DNA of 34,860 nt, taken from Candidatus Zhuqueibacterota bacterium. Its GTDB lineage: Bacteria > Zhuqueibacterota > Zhuqueibacteria > Zhuqueibacterales > Geothermadaptataceae. The notes beneath the pieces are model-generated. The model was not told where the DNA came from and made no database searches. It worked only from the letters and a program-made list of their open reading frames with translations. Both the position numbers and the translations under genes were made by a program. Position 1 is the stretch's first letter; each line of letters begins with the position of its first letter. The stretch lies in the NCBI GenBank assembly GCA_030950365.1, contig JAUZRQ010000068.1:1-34860 (forward strand). The letters are read 5' to 3'. Shown piece by piece: positions 8,313 to 17,005 of the stretch.

Positions 8313-8639
8313 ATGACCTATCGGCTTCCGACAGATTTTCGCGAACGGGTGCTGGCCTGGGTGCGCCGGATTCCTCGCGGCAAAGTTGCCACCTACGGCC
8401 AGATTGCCGCACTGGCCGGCGGCCCGCGACACGCGCGGTCCATCGGACGCATTTTACGGATGGCCGACGACGACGCGCTCCCCTGGCACCGGGTGATCAA
8501 TCACCGCGGCCAAATTTCGCTGCCGAAATTCGGCCAGTACGAGCTGCAAAAGCAGCTCCTGCTCAGCGAGGGCGTGCACTTCGATGCCAACGACCGGATC
8601 GATCTCCGGCGGTTTGGCTGGCAGCCGGACAAAGAATGA
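8313..8639 (+). CDS. Alkyltransferase-like protein (ATL, MGMT family)
   Basis: This 108-residue protein matches the DNA-binding domain of O6-alkylguanine-DNA alkyltransferases. It has the start FRERVLAWVRRIPRGKVATYGQIA, the ARSIGRIL segment and the active-site region LPWHRVIN (57-63). In true alkyltransferases this reads PCHRV, and the cysteine accepts the alkyl group; here it is Trp58. That substitution defines the ATL family (E. coli YbaZ, S. pombe Atl1), which bind O6-alkylguanine without repairing it and hand the lesion to nucleotide excision repair. Length is normal for an ATL. The gene is convergent with the cyclo-ligase gene, with only 6 bp between stops. Confidence 0.9.
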   Translation: MTYRLPTDFRERVLAWVRRIPRGKVATYGQIAALAGGPRHARSIGRILRMADDDALPWHRVINHRGQISLPKFGQYELQKQLLLSEGVHFDANDRIDLRRFGWQPDKE

Positions 8640-8645
8640 GAGCGT

Positions 8646-9299
8646 TCAGAATTTCAGGTCGGATAGCTCGGGCAGGTCGCGTGCCCCGGTAAGAATCCAC
8701 TCGTCCTCGGTGATGACCACATCCATGGGCACATCAAAGGCGTGGATGGGCACCTGCTCGACGAGCTGGCAGGCGAACGCCAGGCCGATGCGCAGGGCGA
8801 CCGTTTTCTGCAGAAAACGGTCGTAGAAGCCCTTGCCATAGCCCAGCCGGTTGCCGCGGCGATCAAACGCGCAACCCGGCACGATGATCAGGTCAAGTTG
8901 CTCGATTGGGGTGGGGGTGCAGCGCTGCGGATCCGGTTCGAGAATGCCGAACGTCCCCGGCACGAGATCCGAAAACTGGTGGACATCGTAGTGGTCCAGC
9001 ACATGCGTGCCCGGGCGCACGCGCGGCACCGAAATCACGCCGTGCTCGGCCAGTACCGCCTGGAGGATGGCGTGCGTATCCACTTCTTCGGCAAGAGAGA
9101 CGTAGCTGTGAATGCGCCTGGCTCGGCGAAACGGCACAAAGTCAAACAGCCGCTGGCGGATGCGCTGGCTCTTGCGCGCATGCTCTTCCGCGGACAATTG
9201 CCGCCGGCACGCCAGGGCCTGCCGCCGCAGCCGCCGCTTGGCCCCGTCAATGTCTCTATCGGTTCCGTTCCGAATCGTTCCGCTGTGTTTGCTTTCCAA
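8646..9299 (-). CDS. fau: 5-formyltetrahydrofolate cyclo-ligase
   Basis: This 217-residue protein matches the MTHFS/YgfA family, which converts 5-formyl-THF to 5,10-methenyl-THF using ATP and returns a folate storage form to one-carbon metabolism. Visible motifs are the N-terminal basic helix KRRLRRQALACRRQLS (about 21-36), SYVSLAEEVDT (about 65-75) and the signature DRRGNRLGYGKGFYDRFL (146-163), which forms the nucleotide-phosphate-binding loop. Translation probably starts at TTG 9299: an in-frame stop lies just upstream and GAGG is spaced 6 nt before it. The start overlaps the end of ylxQ by 44 bp, so the genes are probably translated from one message. Confidence 0.9.
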   Translation of the reverse strand: MESKHSGTIRNGTDRDIDGAKRRLRRQALACRRQLSAEEHARKSQRIRQRLFDFVPFRRARRIHSYVSLAEEVDTHAILQAVLAEHGVISVPRVRPGTHVLDHYDVHQFSDLVPGTFGILEPDPQRCTPTPIEQLDLIIVPGCAFDRRGNRLGYGKGFYDRFLQKTVALRIGLAFACQLVEQVPIHAFDVPMDVVITEDEWILTGARDLPELSDLKF

Positions 9300-9603
9300 T
9301 GGCCGACCTCATTCCGTTCGCAAAATGTTGATCCAGCACGCCGATCACCCCCAGTTCGCGGCGAAAAAACAGTTCTCCGAATTCGTCTTTGGTGCCGTAC
9401 ACCACCACCGGGCAGTCACCCGCATGATGGCGAATTTTCCTGGCCAGATTTTCAGACGCATCGGCAGCCAGGAAAATAAGCTGCACCTTGCCGCGCCGCA
9501 GTGCGGCCAGCACGGCGGTCAAGCCAAAAGCCAGCTTTCTGGCCCGGGCGGCCAGGCTGAGCAAGTAATACACTTTATCGTGTGTCAATGGCGTCTTTTT
9601 CAA
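9256..9603 (-). CDS. ylxQ: YlxQ-like ribosomal protein L7Ae/L30e-family RNA-binding protein
   Basis: This 115-residue protein has the L7Ae/L30e fold, which binds kink-turn RNA. The family pattern is clear: LLSLAARARKLAFGLTAVLAALRRGKVQLIFLAADASENLARKI, then a strand-helix-strand tail ending near ELGVIGVLDQHFANGM. The last ~20 residues are polar and probably disordered. The apparent start is TTG at 9603, with a strong AAAGGAGG about 15 nt upstream inside ylxR, so the exact start is uncertain. It overlaps ylxR by 29 bp. In many bacteria ylxR-ylxQ sit between nusA and infB; here neither is adjacent. Confidence 0.85.
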   Translation of the reverse strand: MKKTPLTHDKVYYLLSLAARARKLAFGLTAVLAALRRGKVQLIFLAADASENLARKIRHHAGDCPVVVYGTKDEFGELFFRRELGVIGVLDQHFANGMRSAIGKQTQRNDSERNR

Positions 9604-9883
9604 GGGCTTCGTAAAAGGCCTCCTTTAGTTGCTGGTAGCACTCCGCCGGAACCTGCGTCCGGTAGGCGCGATGCAAGGCCCTGCGTTTGAGGGCGGTTTC
9701 CAGACAGTCGGGTTTCGGACAGAGGTACGCACCGCGCCCCGGCTCCCGGTACTTACGATCCAGTACGAGGCGGTCCGGCGCATGAAACACGATGCGCCAC
9801 ATGGCATATTTGGATTGCTTGGCGCCGCAGCCGATGCAGGTACGTTCCGGTATGTGTTTGCCTTTCAAGGTCCTCTGCTTCAA
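9575..9883 (-). CDS. ylxR: YlxR/RnpM family RNA-binding protein
   Basis: This 102-residue protein is a DUF448/YlxR member. The hallmark features are PERTCIGCGAKQSK near residue 12-25, the strand RIVFHAPDRLVLDRKYREPGRGAYLC and the pair CPKPDC, followed by a C-terminal helical end. Two Cys-x2-Cys-like pairs (CIGC, CPKPDC) could hold a metal. YlxR (RnpM) modulates RNase P in Bacillus subtilis, according to published work. No in-frame ATG is available near the start; TTG at 9883 or a TTG five codons in (with AGAGG just upstream) are the candidates. It heads the overlapping cluster ylxR-ylxQ-cyclo-ligase. Confidence 0.85.
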   Translation of the reverse strand: MKQRTLKGKHIPERTCIGCGAKQSKYAMWRIVFHAPDRLVLDRKYREPGRGAYLCPKPDCLETALKRRALHRAYRTQVPAECYQQLKEAFYEALEKDAIDTR

Positions 9884-9913
9884 ATGAAGTATCCATCTTA
9901 AATGAGAATATCT

Positions 9914-9942
9914 AATCTACACCAAACGGGATAGAGAATCAA
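9914..9942 (-). promoter_or_regulatory. Promoter of the ylxR-ylxQ-cyclo-ligase cluster
   Basis: On the minus strand TTGATT, a 17-nt spacer and TAGATT lie 31 bp before the TTG start of ylxR. Its position supports ylxR as first gene of an independent transcription unit, separate from the glycosidase gene upstream. Confidence 0.4.
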
Positions 9943-10055
9943 GCCAAATTCAGGAATGCAGGCAAATGCAAGCAATACAGTGTAGGGACTGGCTGTAGCC
10001 GGACAGAAATTTTCTCTGCGTAAACAGGTTGCTTGCGTTGCAAGAGGCGGTTGTG

Positions 10056-13000
10056 TTACACTTGCACGAAATCCACCGCCTGACGGGCATATTTTTTATC
10101 CGAAGGCGGCAACTGCAAACGCCAGGTGCGGAGTTCCCCGTCCTCCCGCTCCATCGTAAGATCAGCCACGGGCTGCACCTCGATTCCGGCATGCACCGTC
10201 GAAAACGTATAGTCGTGTCCGGCCAGTCCTTCAAAAATAAGCCGCACGGTGTTTCCCCCGATGGTCTGCGTTTCCACCAGCGCCAGCCCGGTATTGGATT
10301 GCCCCGGCTGCAGCGGATTCTCCGGCGGCACGACATCAAACAGGCCGCGAACCTCGATCTCGATGCGGGTTTCGCCCGGGGCGAGTTCGGTCACCAGCGG
10401 CAGGCTGGGCCGATCCTGCCCGTCGATGCGCAAGCGCCGCATGGCAGCGAAGAACGGCAATTGCGGATGAAAATGCAGCTCGATGGCCGGGCCCTGCAAT
10501 CGCAATCGCCACTGCAGCTTCCGTCCTGTGCGGCGGTAGTCGATTTCCACCACCGATTGGCCGATTCGTACCCGGCGCAGACGCGCCCGCGTCCAGTGCG
10601 CCGGCAATTTCGACTGCAAAATCATCCGGCGGCCGAACCGCGCGTCCAGGCCCCACAGGCCTTCCAACGCCGGCGCCAAACACATGGCCTCCGACCAGGC
10701 CTGGTGCGGACACACCCCGGCCATTTTGAACACGTCACCGTGCAACACCTCGGGCATATTGCCCGGCGAAATGGGCTGAAAAATGCGCCACTGTTGCTGC
10801 AGCGCCTGCAACGCTGGCCGGGATTGTCCCACCCGGAAGGCAGCGAGACACAGCCAGCCGGTAAACAGCGGCCAAACGCTGCCGTCATGATAGCCGGTAG
10901 GCCGGTAGCCGGAATCGAACTCCGACACCATGCGGGCCCCCCAGTCGGTGGTCATGTCCCGGCGCAGCAGCCGGCGCACCACCTTCCGGCCCCGGTCCTT
11001 TTCACACACATCCAGCCAGATCGGCACCGATGGCATCAGGGTGACGAAGCGCATCAGGCTACCGTCCTGCCGTTTGCCCAGCGCGAAGTGCTGGTCTTCG
11101 TCCATCCAGAATTCTGAGTTGAGCCGCCCGATGAGTTCCATTGCCCGGCGGTACCAGTCGCGCGAGGTATCCGTTTCTGCGAGCTCGGCGGCCATTTCTG
11201 CCATTGCGCGCAGGGTGGCGATCCAGAGACCGGCCAGATAGAACGTCACGTGCGCGCCGTAATAGCGACCGCCCTCGATCCAGCCGTGCCCCACGTGCGT
11301 GTTTTCGATGAAGCCATCGCCATCACGGTCGGTGCTGAACAAAAACGCCATGGCCTTTTGAGCCGCGGGCCACAGTTCGCGCAACAGCTCTCGGTCGCCG
11401 CTCCAATGCACGTATTTGGCCAGCAGCCACAGGAACAGCGGCGTGGCATCGGCGGCATCGTAGTGGATGATGCCACTGGTGGTGCACTCGTGGAAAATCT
11501 TGCCATCGAACTGCTGGAACCGCGCCAGGAAGCGCAGGTTTTCGGCCACCCGGTCAAACTGGCCGAGATACAGCGCGGCCAGCGCTGTGAATACCGAATC
11601 CCGACCGAAATACCAAGCATACCCTGGCCGGGTGGCGTTCCAGCCGGCGCGCGTGGTCATGAATCCGGCGAGGTAGGCTTCGCCCAGCCCGGGGGTGCGC
11701 GCCCAGAAGCTGTTCATGCGGTGCACGGCCCACGCGACGGCCGCCTGCGCCTCGGCGTCCGGGCACTCCAGCCAGGTCACGCTTTTTTGTAGCTGCACCG
11801 CTGCTTTTGTGGCGTCCCGCAGGATGCGCTGTGGGGACAGGCTCAGCCAGGATGCCAACGCCTGCTGTTCATCCTCACCAGCGGCTCCGGCAAAAAGGAA
11901 CACCAGCGGCTGCCCGGACCCGGATGGTGAAGCCACGAAACGGATTTTGACCCGGCTCTGTTGCTCGTCGGACGCCTCATCAACCTGCGACTCCACGGTG
12001 GTCGCATCGACGCGAAAGCCGGCCAGATGGGGCGCATGCTGCGACTGCACGCGCGCCTCCCGGCGATAGTGCGCCACCGTGAGCCGCCCCTGCACACCCA
12101 TGGGATAATTCCACATGATGCGCAGGTCGCTGTAAAATTCGATCACCAGCTCCTGATCGGTCGGGAAATCAGGCACGGCAAGCAATCCCACCGGCAGCTC
12201 CGGATGCACCGCCAGCCAGACCTCGAAAGGCTGACCATCCAACCGACCCTGCCAGCGCACCCGCTCTGGACCTACTTCGATCCCCTCGGCGAATTCTGAC
12301 AGATTGCGACCGTTGACGGTCATCGTCAGATGGTGCAGCAGCATGAACGGATAGGCCCACACTTCATCGATGCCGCGGCCCAGCCGCCCCATGAGCACCA
12401 TGCGTCTGCCGGTAAGGCCGAAAAAGCGATCGCGATGCGCATCAGCGGAAAGGCGGGGCAGGTCAGCCTGCGGCATGGTCAACGGCTTCATCGGGCGTTT
12501 TTTGCGCGTTTTCAGCGGCACCACTTCGACGCCAATCTCCGGCACCGGCCACACCGGCCGGCGTTCGGGAAGAGGCCCGGTCAGATAGTCCAGACAGTGG
12601 CGCAAAAACGTTTCACGCGCCGATTGATAAATGGCATCGCCGACGTCGAAATGCACATGCGCGCCCACGCACAGCACCCGGGGCTCGGGATATTCCCACA
12701 TCAAAACGCGCGTGGGATCATTGCCGATGTACTCCCGATGAATCGCCACCGCCTCGCCGTGTTCCGGTCCGGGCGGCATGGCATAGCCGCATTGCGTGAG
12801 CGGATCGTCGGGCTGCGGATTGTGCAGATACACGCCGCCGTGAAACGGCTCGAACAGCGGATGCCGCAGGAATGACAGCAGTCCAAGCATGCCGTGCTCA
12901 TCGTGGGGACGCGTGTGCGTGGTTTCTGCGATGATATCTGGCAGCCGCGGTTCAAGGCCGAGATCGTGCACGGCCAGCGCAGCCTGCAGCGTGAGCAGGA

Positions 13001-13223
13001 GCCGCCCACCGGCGCGGAGGTGCCGGGCGATCATTTGCTGCGCTTCCGGCATCATGTGGCGATACACCGCCTGCGATTCGGCGTGCAGCCAGATCACCGT
13101 TTGTCTGGGATCCATCCGCTCCGGCAGCCGCTCCACCACAGAGAACGGCAGCCCGCTGGTTTGCAGCCACTCCGCCGCGGTTCGGGATTCATCTGTGCCG
13201 GAGTGGAGAAACAGAACGGTCAT
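10056..13223 (-). CDS. Amylo-alpha-1,6-glucosidase/GDE-type glycosidase with N-terminal amidotransferase-like domain
   Basis: This 1055-residue protein has no signal peptide and is probably cytoplasmic. Residues ~1-215 look like a flavodoxin/class-I-amidotransferase-like Rossmann domain (MTVLFLHSGT, TVIWLHAE, LRAGGRLLLTLQ, VLCVGAHVHFD). Residues ~265-470 form a beta-rich domain. From ~480 to 880 is an (alpha/alpha)6 barrel with WYFGRDS (537-543), the acidic GHGWIEGG, YHDGSVWP and PHQAWSEAM, which together match glycogen-debranching-enzyme-type glucosidases. A beta-domain closes the protein. Such enzymes remove alpha-1,6 branches or act on related alpha-glucans, but related barrels have other substrates, so specificity is not certain. 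An in-frame ATG at 13418 exists; the ATG at 13223 is preferred because AAGGAG is spaced 6 nt before it and the extra 65 residues look non-coding. Confidence 0.8.
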   Translation of the reverse strand: MTVLFLHSGTDESRTAAEWLQTSGLPFSVVERLPERMDPRQTVIWLHAESQAVYRHMMPEAQQMIARHLRAGGRLLLTLQAALAVHDLGLEPRLPDIIAETTHTRPHDEHGMLGLLSFLRHPLFEPFHGGVYLHNPQPDDPLTQCGYAMPPGPEHGEAVAIHREYIGNDPTRVLMWEYPEPRVLCVGAHVHFDVGDAIYQSARETFLRHCLDYLTGPLPERRPVWPVPEIGVEVVPLKTRKKRPMKPLTMPQADLPRLSADAHRDRFFGLTGRRMVLMGRLGRGIDEVWAYPFMLLHHLTMTVNGRNLSEFAEGIEVGPERVRWQGRLDGQPFEVWLAVHPELPVGLLAVPDFPTDQELVIEFYSDLRIMWNYPMGVQGRLTVAHYRREARVQSQHAPHLAGFRVDATTVESQVDEASDEQQSRVKIRFVASPSGSGQPLVFLFAGAAGEDEQQALASWLSLSPQRILRDATKAAVQLQKSVTWLECPDAEAQAAVAWAVHRMNSFWARTPGLGEAYLAGFMTTRAGWNATRPGYAWYFGRDSVFTALAALYLGQFDRVAENLRFLARFQQFDGKIFHECTTSGIIHYDAADATPLFLWLLAKYVHWSGDRELLRELWPAAQKAMAFLFSTDRDGDGFIENTHVGHGWIEGGRYYGAHVTFYLAGLWIATLRAMAEMAAELAETDTSRDWYRRAMELIGRLNSEFWMDEDQHFALGKRQDGSLMRFVTLMPSVPIWLDVCEKDRGRKVVRRLLRRDMTTDWGARMVSEFDSGYRPTGYHDGSVWPLFTGWLCLAAFRVGQSRPALQALQQQWRIFQPISPGNMPEVLHGDVFKMAGVCPHQAWSEAMCLAPALEGLWGLDARFGRRMILQSKLPAHWTRARLRRVRIGQSVVEIDYRRTGRKLQWRLRLQGPAIELHFHPQLPFFAAMRRLRIDGQDRPSLPLVTELAPGETRIEIEVRGLFDVVPPENPLQPGQSNTGLALVETQTIGGNTVRLIFEGLAGHDYTFSTVHAGIEVQPVADLTMEREDGELRTWRLQLPPSDKKYARQAVDFVQV

Positions 13224-13323
13224 GTCAAACTCCTTCAAGCCAATTTGGGAGCATCCTTTTTTGTTTCGAAAGGATAGCCGGATGCTTTGCCCATGATTGA
13301 GGATCATGCCATCCCCTTGATGC

Positions 13324-13352
13324 AATATAACACGGCATCGAGAAAAAGCCAA
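13324..13352 (-). promoter_or_regulatory. Sigma-70-type promoter of the glycosidase gene
   Basis: On the minus strand TTGGCT, a 17-nt spacer and TATATT lie about 100 bp before the ATG at 13223. This falls downstream of the alternative ATG at 13418, which supports the shorter protein. Confidence 0.5.
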
Positions 13353-13412
13353 CAAATCACGAACGACTGCATGTGTGCATTTGGCGCGTGGTTCGGACGC
13401 CCGAAATTCAAA

Positions 13413-13441
13413 TTGCATTGCGCGGAGAAATTCATTATTTT
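13413..13441 (+). promoter_or_regulatory. Possible promoter of the rfaE1 operon
   Basis: TTGCAT, a 17-nt spacer and TATTTT. Hexamers and spacing fit the local pattern, but the site is about 190 bp from the rfaE1 ATG, so another start nearer the gene is possible. Confidence 0.35.
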
Positions 13442-13633
13442 TGTAAACTTAACTTGACACCGATTTCAGAAATGGATCGAAACGATTCAACCTGTACGGT
13501 CATTTGGAAAGCTGGTTTCAAGGAACTGCTGAAGCCCGCAATAATCCATTTAAAGCACAGGCTGAAAGGTTGCGTTAAAAGCGGCTAAACTGTAACCCCT
13601 CAAACACGACAAGTCAAATGGGACGCCCCGCAC

Positions 13634-14641
13634 ATGGATTCGATTCGCGCTGAGGACCTGATCGCACACGTTGAACAATTCCAGGGCAAGAAAATCGCCA
13701 TCATCGGCGATCTCATGCTGGACCGATACATCTGGGGTTCCGTCGTCCGCATTTCTCCCGAAGCGCCGGTGCCAGTGGTGGAAGTCGAATCCGAGTCTGA
13801 CAGCTTCGGCGGGGCGGCCAACGTGGCCAACAACGTGCGGGCGCTGGGCGCACTGGCCATTCCGCTGGGAGTCATCGGCCGGGATGCCGCCGGCAACCGG
13901 CTTCTGCAATTAGCGCGCGAATCCGGTTTTCCCACCGACGGCATCGTCATAGATGACGGACGTCCCACCACCACCAAAACCCGCGTGATCGCTCACAATC
14001 AACATGTTGTACGCGTGGACCGCGAGCGTAAGGATGACATTTCTCCAGATACCGCTGAAAAGTTGCTGCAATTTCTGCAGGGCATTCTGCCCGATCTGGA
14101 TGCCATTGTGCTGGAAGATTACAACAAAGGGCTGCTCACGCCATATCTAGTCCGGGAAGCCATCGCGCTGGCCCGCGAGCGCGACCTGTGCATCACGGTG
14201 GACCCGAAATTTCACCATTTTTTCGACTATCAGCACGTGACCGTGTTCAAACCCAACCGCAAGGAGACCGAAGAGGCCCTGGGCATGAAATTCGCCGATA
14301 TGAAGGACATCCAGGAGGCGGCGCAAACATTGAAGATACGACTGCAGTGCCAGAATGTGCTGATCACTCTCGGCGAGCAGGGCATGCTGCTGCTGGCGGA
14401 CGATCACCAATATCACACCATCCCCACGCGGGCGCGCAAGGTGCACGATGTCTCCGGCGCGGGCGACACGGTTATCGGTACGCTCACTGCAGCGCTGGCG
14501 TCCGGCGCATCGATTCTCGAAGCCTCGGTGCTGGCCAATTATGCCGCCGGTGTGGTGGTCGGCGAGGTGGGCGCGGTGCCCATCACGCCGGACAAACTCA
14601 TCGAATCCATCCGCTTTTACGCATCGGGAGCGAAATCATGA
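13634..14641 (+). CDS. rfaE1: D-glycero-beta-D-manno-heptose-7-phosphate kinase
   Basis: This 335-residue PfkB/ribokinase-family protein corresponds to the kinase half of HldE, phosphorylating heptose-7-phosphate at C1 in ADP-heptose synthesis for lipopolysaccharide core. Visible are [13 protein letters not shown] (about 23-35), [10 protein letters not shown] (41-50), the glycine-rich substrate lid [16 protein letters not shown] (58-73), and the ATP/anion-hole motif [13 protein letters not shown] in the C-terminal third with the catalytic Asp in GAGD. In enteric bacteria this domain is fused to the adenylyltransferase; here that half is the next gene, overlapping by ATGA. It opens a four-gene overlapping operon. 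Confidence 0.93.
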   Translation: MDSIRAEDLIAHVEQFQGKKIAIIGDLMLDRYIWGSVVRISPEAPVPVVEVESESDSFGGAANVANNVRALGALAIPLGVIGRDAAGNRLLQLARESGFPTDGIVIDDGRPTTTKTRVIAHNQHVVRVDRERKDDISPDTAEKLLQFLQGILPDLDAIVLEDYNKGLLTPYLVREAIALARERDLCITVDPKFHHFFDYQHVTVFKPNRKETEEALGMKFADMKDIQEAAQTLKIRLQCQNVLITLGEQGMLLLADDHQYHTIPTRARKVHDVSGAGDTVIGTLTAALASGASILEASVLANYAAGVVVGEVGAVPITPDKLIESIRFYASGAKS

Positions 14642-15126
14642 ACGGCGTGATCGACCTCGACACGTTTCTACCGATTCGCAAACAACTGCGCCAGCAGGGT
14701 AAAACCCTGGTGTTCACCAACGGCGTGTTTGACATTCTGCACCGCGGTCATGTCGAGTACCTGGCGCAGGCCAGGCAGCTCGGCGATGCGCTGGTCGTGG
14801 GCGTCAACACCGATGCTTCGGTGCGACGGCTTAAAGGGCCGGAACGGCCCATCGTGCCGCAGGAAGACCGCGCCTATCTGATCAGCATGCTCAAGCCGGT
14901 GGACTGGGTCATTCTGTTCGAAGAAAACACGCCCGAAACGCTTATCCGCGCGATTCTACCCGACGTGCTGGCCAAAGGCGCGGACTACCGTATCGAAGAA
15001 ATCGTCGGCCATGATATCGTGCAAGCGCATGGCGGGCGCGTGGAGCGCATCCCGCTCACCCCGGGCCGCGCCACCAGCGACGTCATCGCTTCCATTCTCA
15101 AGCGCTACGGAGGGAAATCGCATTGA
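14638..15126 (+). CDS. rfaE2: D-glycero-beta-D-manno-heptose 1-phosphate adenylyltransferase
   Basis: This 162-residue nucleotidyltransferase corresponds to the C-terminal half of HldE. It transfers AMP to heptose-1-phosphate to give ADP-D-glycero-D-manno-heptose. The cytidylyltransferase-like signature is [17 protein letters not shown] (about 25-41) with HxGH, and the second motif near the C terminus is [10 protein letters not shown], the counterpart of the family's ISTT/STSxxI. Residues [20 protein letters not shown] are also characteristic. The ATG start at 14638 overlaps the rfaE1 stop (ATGA), which implies translational coupling. A much longer open frame upstream is only a shadow of rfaE1. 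Confidence 0.93.
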   Translation: MNGVIDLDTFLPIRKQLRQQGKTLVFTNGVFDILHRGHVEYLAQARQLGDALVVGVNTDASVRRLKGPERPIVPQEDRAYLISMLKPVDWVILFEENTPETLIRAILPDVLAKGADYRIEEIVGHDIVQAHGGRVERIPLTPGRATSDVIASILKRYGGKSH

Positions 15127-16313
15127 GACGAACGCTGGGCTTCATTTTCGCGGTGGTTCTGCTGCTGATGCTGCTGCACCTCCTGGCGAGTCTGCTCAAC
15201 ATCGCCTTTCTGCGCCCGTGGTCGGCAGCTGCCCCCGACGAAGGCCCGGCCGTTTATAAAGTCACTGGCGCCACCCACATCCACACGCGTCATTCGGATG
15301 GCTCCGGCACGCTAACAGACATCCTCACCGCCGCGCGCGCCAACAGTCTCGATTTCGTCTGGATCAGCGATCACAACACCCTGGCGCTGATCGACAGCAC
15401 CGACGGCCGGGGCCGACCGCTGGTGCTGGTGGGCGCGGAACTGTCGCTGCGGCCCGGCCATTTGCTCGAATACGGCCTTTCGGAATGGACCTCAGAGCAA
15501 GCTATGGGCGGCCTGAGCGGCATTTTGGACCGCCTCGAGCAGCGGCACGGACTGGCGCTGATTGCGCATCCGTTTCATCCCAAAATCCGCTGGCGCGATT
15601 CGGTGGATGCCCGCATCCAGGGCATGGAGATTCTGAACGCCGACGTGGAGTGGCGCAACGATGCCCCGCTGGAACTGCTCGGCACGCTGTTCGCGTACCC
15701 GTTTTTCCGGCACGCCATGAACGCGCTCATCGATGTTCCCCGGCGGGAACTGCGCATGTGGGACAGCCTGACGGTGCAGCGCCCCTTCGTCGGTCTGGCC
15801 AGCGTGGATGCGCATGCGAAAATCAAACTGTCGAAAACCAGTTACTGGAAATTTCCGCCGTACGACCGGGTTTTCGCGCTGATTCAGAACGTGCTGTATC
15901 TGCGTGCGCCACTAGCATCCGAGCCGGATCGCGCGCGGTCGCAAATTCTCGAAGCCCTGCGCCGGGGCCGGCTCGCTTTTGGATTCTCGGGCCTCGGCGA
16001 TCTGCGCATGGCAAACCTGTGGCTGCAGTCCGGTTCGCAGGCGTATTTGCCCGGCGAAACCGTGCAGGCGGCCTCTTTCGATTCGCTTCGGATTCAGCTC
16101 CGGCTGCCCGCGCAGCATGCCTTCGAGACTTATCTCTACCTGGATGGCGTGCGTATTGCCAGCTCCCGCCAGGCGAGCATCACCTGGCCCATTCGCGAGC
16201 CCGGTGTGTACCGCGTGGCCGTTTTCCAGCGCCGCATCCGGCCGACGCGGCTATCGCGCGTAAACATCCCCTGGCTGTTTGCGAACCCATTCAGCATCCG
16301 GAAAACATCATGA
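15123..16313 (+). CDS. Membrane-anchored PHP-domain metal-dependent phosphoesterase
   Basis: This 396-residue protein has an N-terminal membrane anchor or signal (about 5-30) followed by a PHP domain. Motifs: [12 protein letters not shown] (His52, His54, His57, Asp59), ISDHNT (Asp83-His84), [10 protein letters not shown] (Glu106), IAHPFHP (His149) and [10 protein letters not shown] (Asp, His) near residue 225. Together these cover the multi-metal site of PHP phosphoesterases. The region after about 290 is beta-rich ([11 protein letters not shown]). Start: a TTG overlapping the rfaE2 stop (TTGA) with GGAGGG spaced 8 nt before it, a convincing non-ATG start. The domain should lie on the periplasmic side if residues 5-30 are a signal anchor (inference). 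PHP proteins of this type are often annotated as phosphatases of unknown substrate. Confidence 0.85.
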   Translation: MRRTLGFIFAVVLLLMLLHLLASLLNIAFLRPWSAAAPDEGPAVYKVTGATHIHTRHSDGSGTLTDILTAARANSLDFVWISDHNTLALIDSTDGRGRPLVLVGAELSLRPGHLLEYGLSEWTSEQAMGGLSGILDRLEQRHGLALIAHPFHPKIRWRDSVDARIQGMEILNADVEWRNDAPLELLGTLFAYPFFRHAMNALIDVPRRELRMWDSLTVQRPFVGLASVDAHAKIKLSKTSYWKFPPYDRVFALIQNVLYLRAPLASEPDRARSQILEALRRGRLAFGFSGLGDLRMANLWLQSGSQAYLPGETVQAASFDSLRIQLRLPAQHAFETYLYLDGVRIASSRQASITWPIREPGVYRVAVFQRRIRPTRLSRVNIPWLFANPFSIRKTS

Positions 16314-16903
16314 AGAACGCCCAGCATCACTCCATCGAAGACTATCTGAGGCTGGACCGGGCGATTCGCTTCGCCGCCGCCGCGCACCGGAAACAGATTC
16401 GCAAAGGTTCCGGCATTCCGTACATCTCCCATCCAGTGGCCGTGGCCATGATCTTGCAAAAGTACGGCTATCCGCTGGACTGGGTGATCGCGGGGCTGCT
16501 GCACGACACCATCGAAGACACGCACGTCACCCTGGATGAAATCCGGCGGGAGTTCGGCAATGCCGTGGCCGACATCGTCGAGGGCTGCACCGAGCCCGAA
16601 CACCGCAGCCGGCCGTGGGAGCAGCGCAAGGAGCATACCATCCAGTATGTGCAGAACGCGCCGCTGGCGGTAAAAATCGTCACCTGCGCGGATAAGCTGC
16701 ACAATCTGCTGTCCATTTTGCAGGACCGCGAGGTGCAGGGCGAAGAAGTGTGGCAGCGTTTTCACCGCGCACGCGATCAGCAGGAATGGTACTATCGCGA
16801 ACTGATGAAAAGCCTGGAGATGAATCTTTCGCCCGAAGACCGACCGGCCATTTTCGATGAGCTGGCTGCGGCCATCGAACGCGTATTCGGGCGCGAAGCA
16901 TAA
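16310..16903 (+). CDS. Stand-alone SpoT/MESH1-like HD hydrolase
   Basis: This 197-residue protein resembles the (p)ppGpp hydrolase domain of RelA/SpoT homologues without synthetase or regulatory domains, as in small alarmone hydrolases. Motifs: AAAAHRKQIRKGSGIPYISHP (His26, His41), LLHDTIEDT (His65-Asp66, Glu69-Asp70) and VTCADKLHN (Asp128). These match the Mn-binding and catalytic residues of SpoT hydrolase. It would convert (p)ppGpp to GDP/GTP and pyrophosphate, but some family members act on NADPH or other substrates. The ATG at 16310 overlaps the stop of the PHP gene (ATGA). It is the last gene of the overlapping operon rfaE1-rfaE2-PHP-HD. Confidence 0.88.
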   Translation: MKNAQHHSIEDYLRLDRAIRFAAAAHRKQIRKGSGIPYISHPVAVAMILQKYGYPLDWVIAGLLHDTIEDTHVTLDEIRREFGNAVADIVEGCTEPEHRSRPWEQRKEHTIQYVQNAPLAVKIVTCADKLHNLLSILQDREVQGEEVWQRFHRARDQQEWYYRELMKSLEMNLSPEDRPAIFDELAAAIERVFGREA

Positions 16904-17005
16904 CATTCAGGATCGGGTGATCATATAAAATGGCGCCAGACCGTAACGCAAAGCGCTGCGATGGATTGGCCGGGCATGTACCACAATTGCATCCAGCTGA
17001 TTTCG

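Larger units (their letters stand above)
13224..13633. other. Divergent intergenic region
   Basis: This 410-bp gap separates the glycosidase (-) and rfaE1 (+) genes. It holds one clear minus-strand promoter and one weaker plus-strand promoter, listed separately; no gene or repeat is visible. The rfaE1 mRNA leader would be about 185 nt if the 13413 promoter is used. Confidence 0.5.

Noticed and set aside
10029-11117. Plus-strand open frame of 362 codons
   Set aside because: It lies fully antisense to the glycosidase gene, has His/Arg/Gln-rich composition typical of mirrored GC-rich coding sequence, and no recognisable domain.
14188-14637. N-terminal extension of rfaE2
   Set aside because: Off-frame reading of rfaE1; the adenylyltransferase begins at ATG 14638 with the expected length of about 160 residues.
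15485-16309. Long N-terminal extension of the SpoT-like HD protein
   Set aside because: The extension is an off-frame reading of the PHP gene; the ATG at 16310 overlapping the PHP stop begins the recognisable HD domain.
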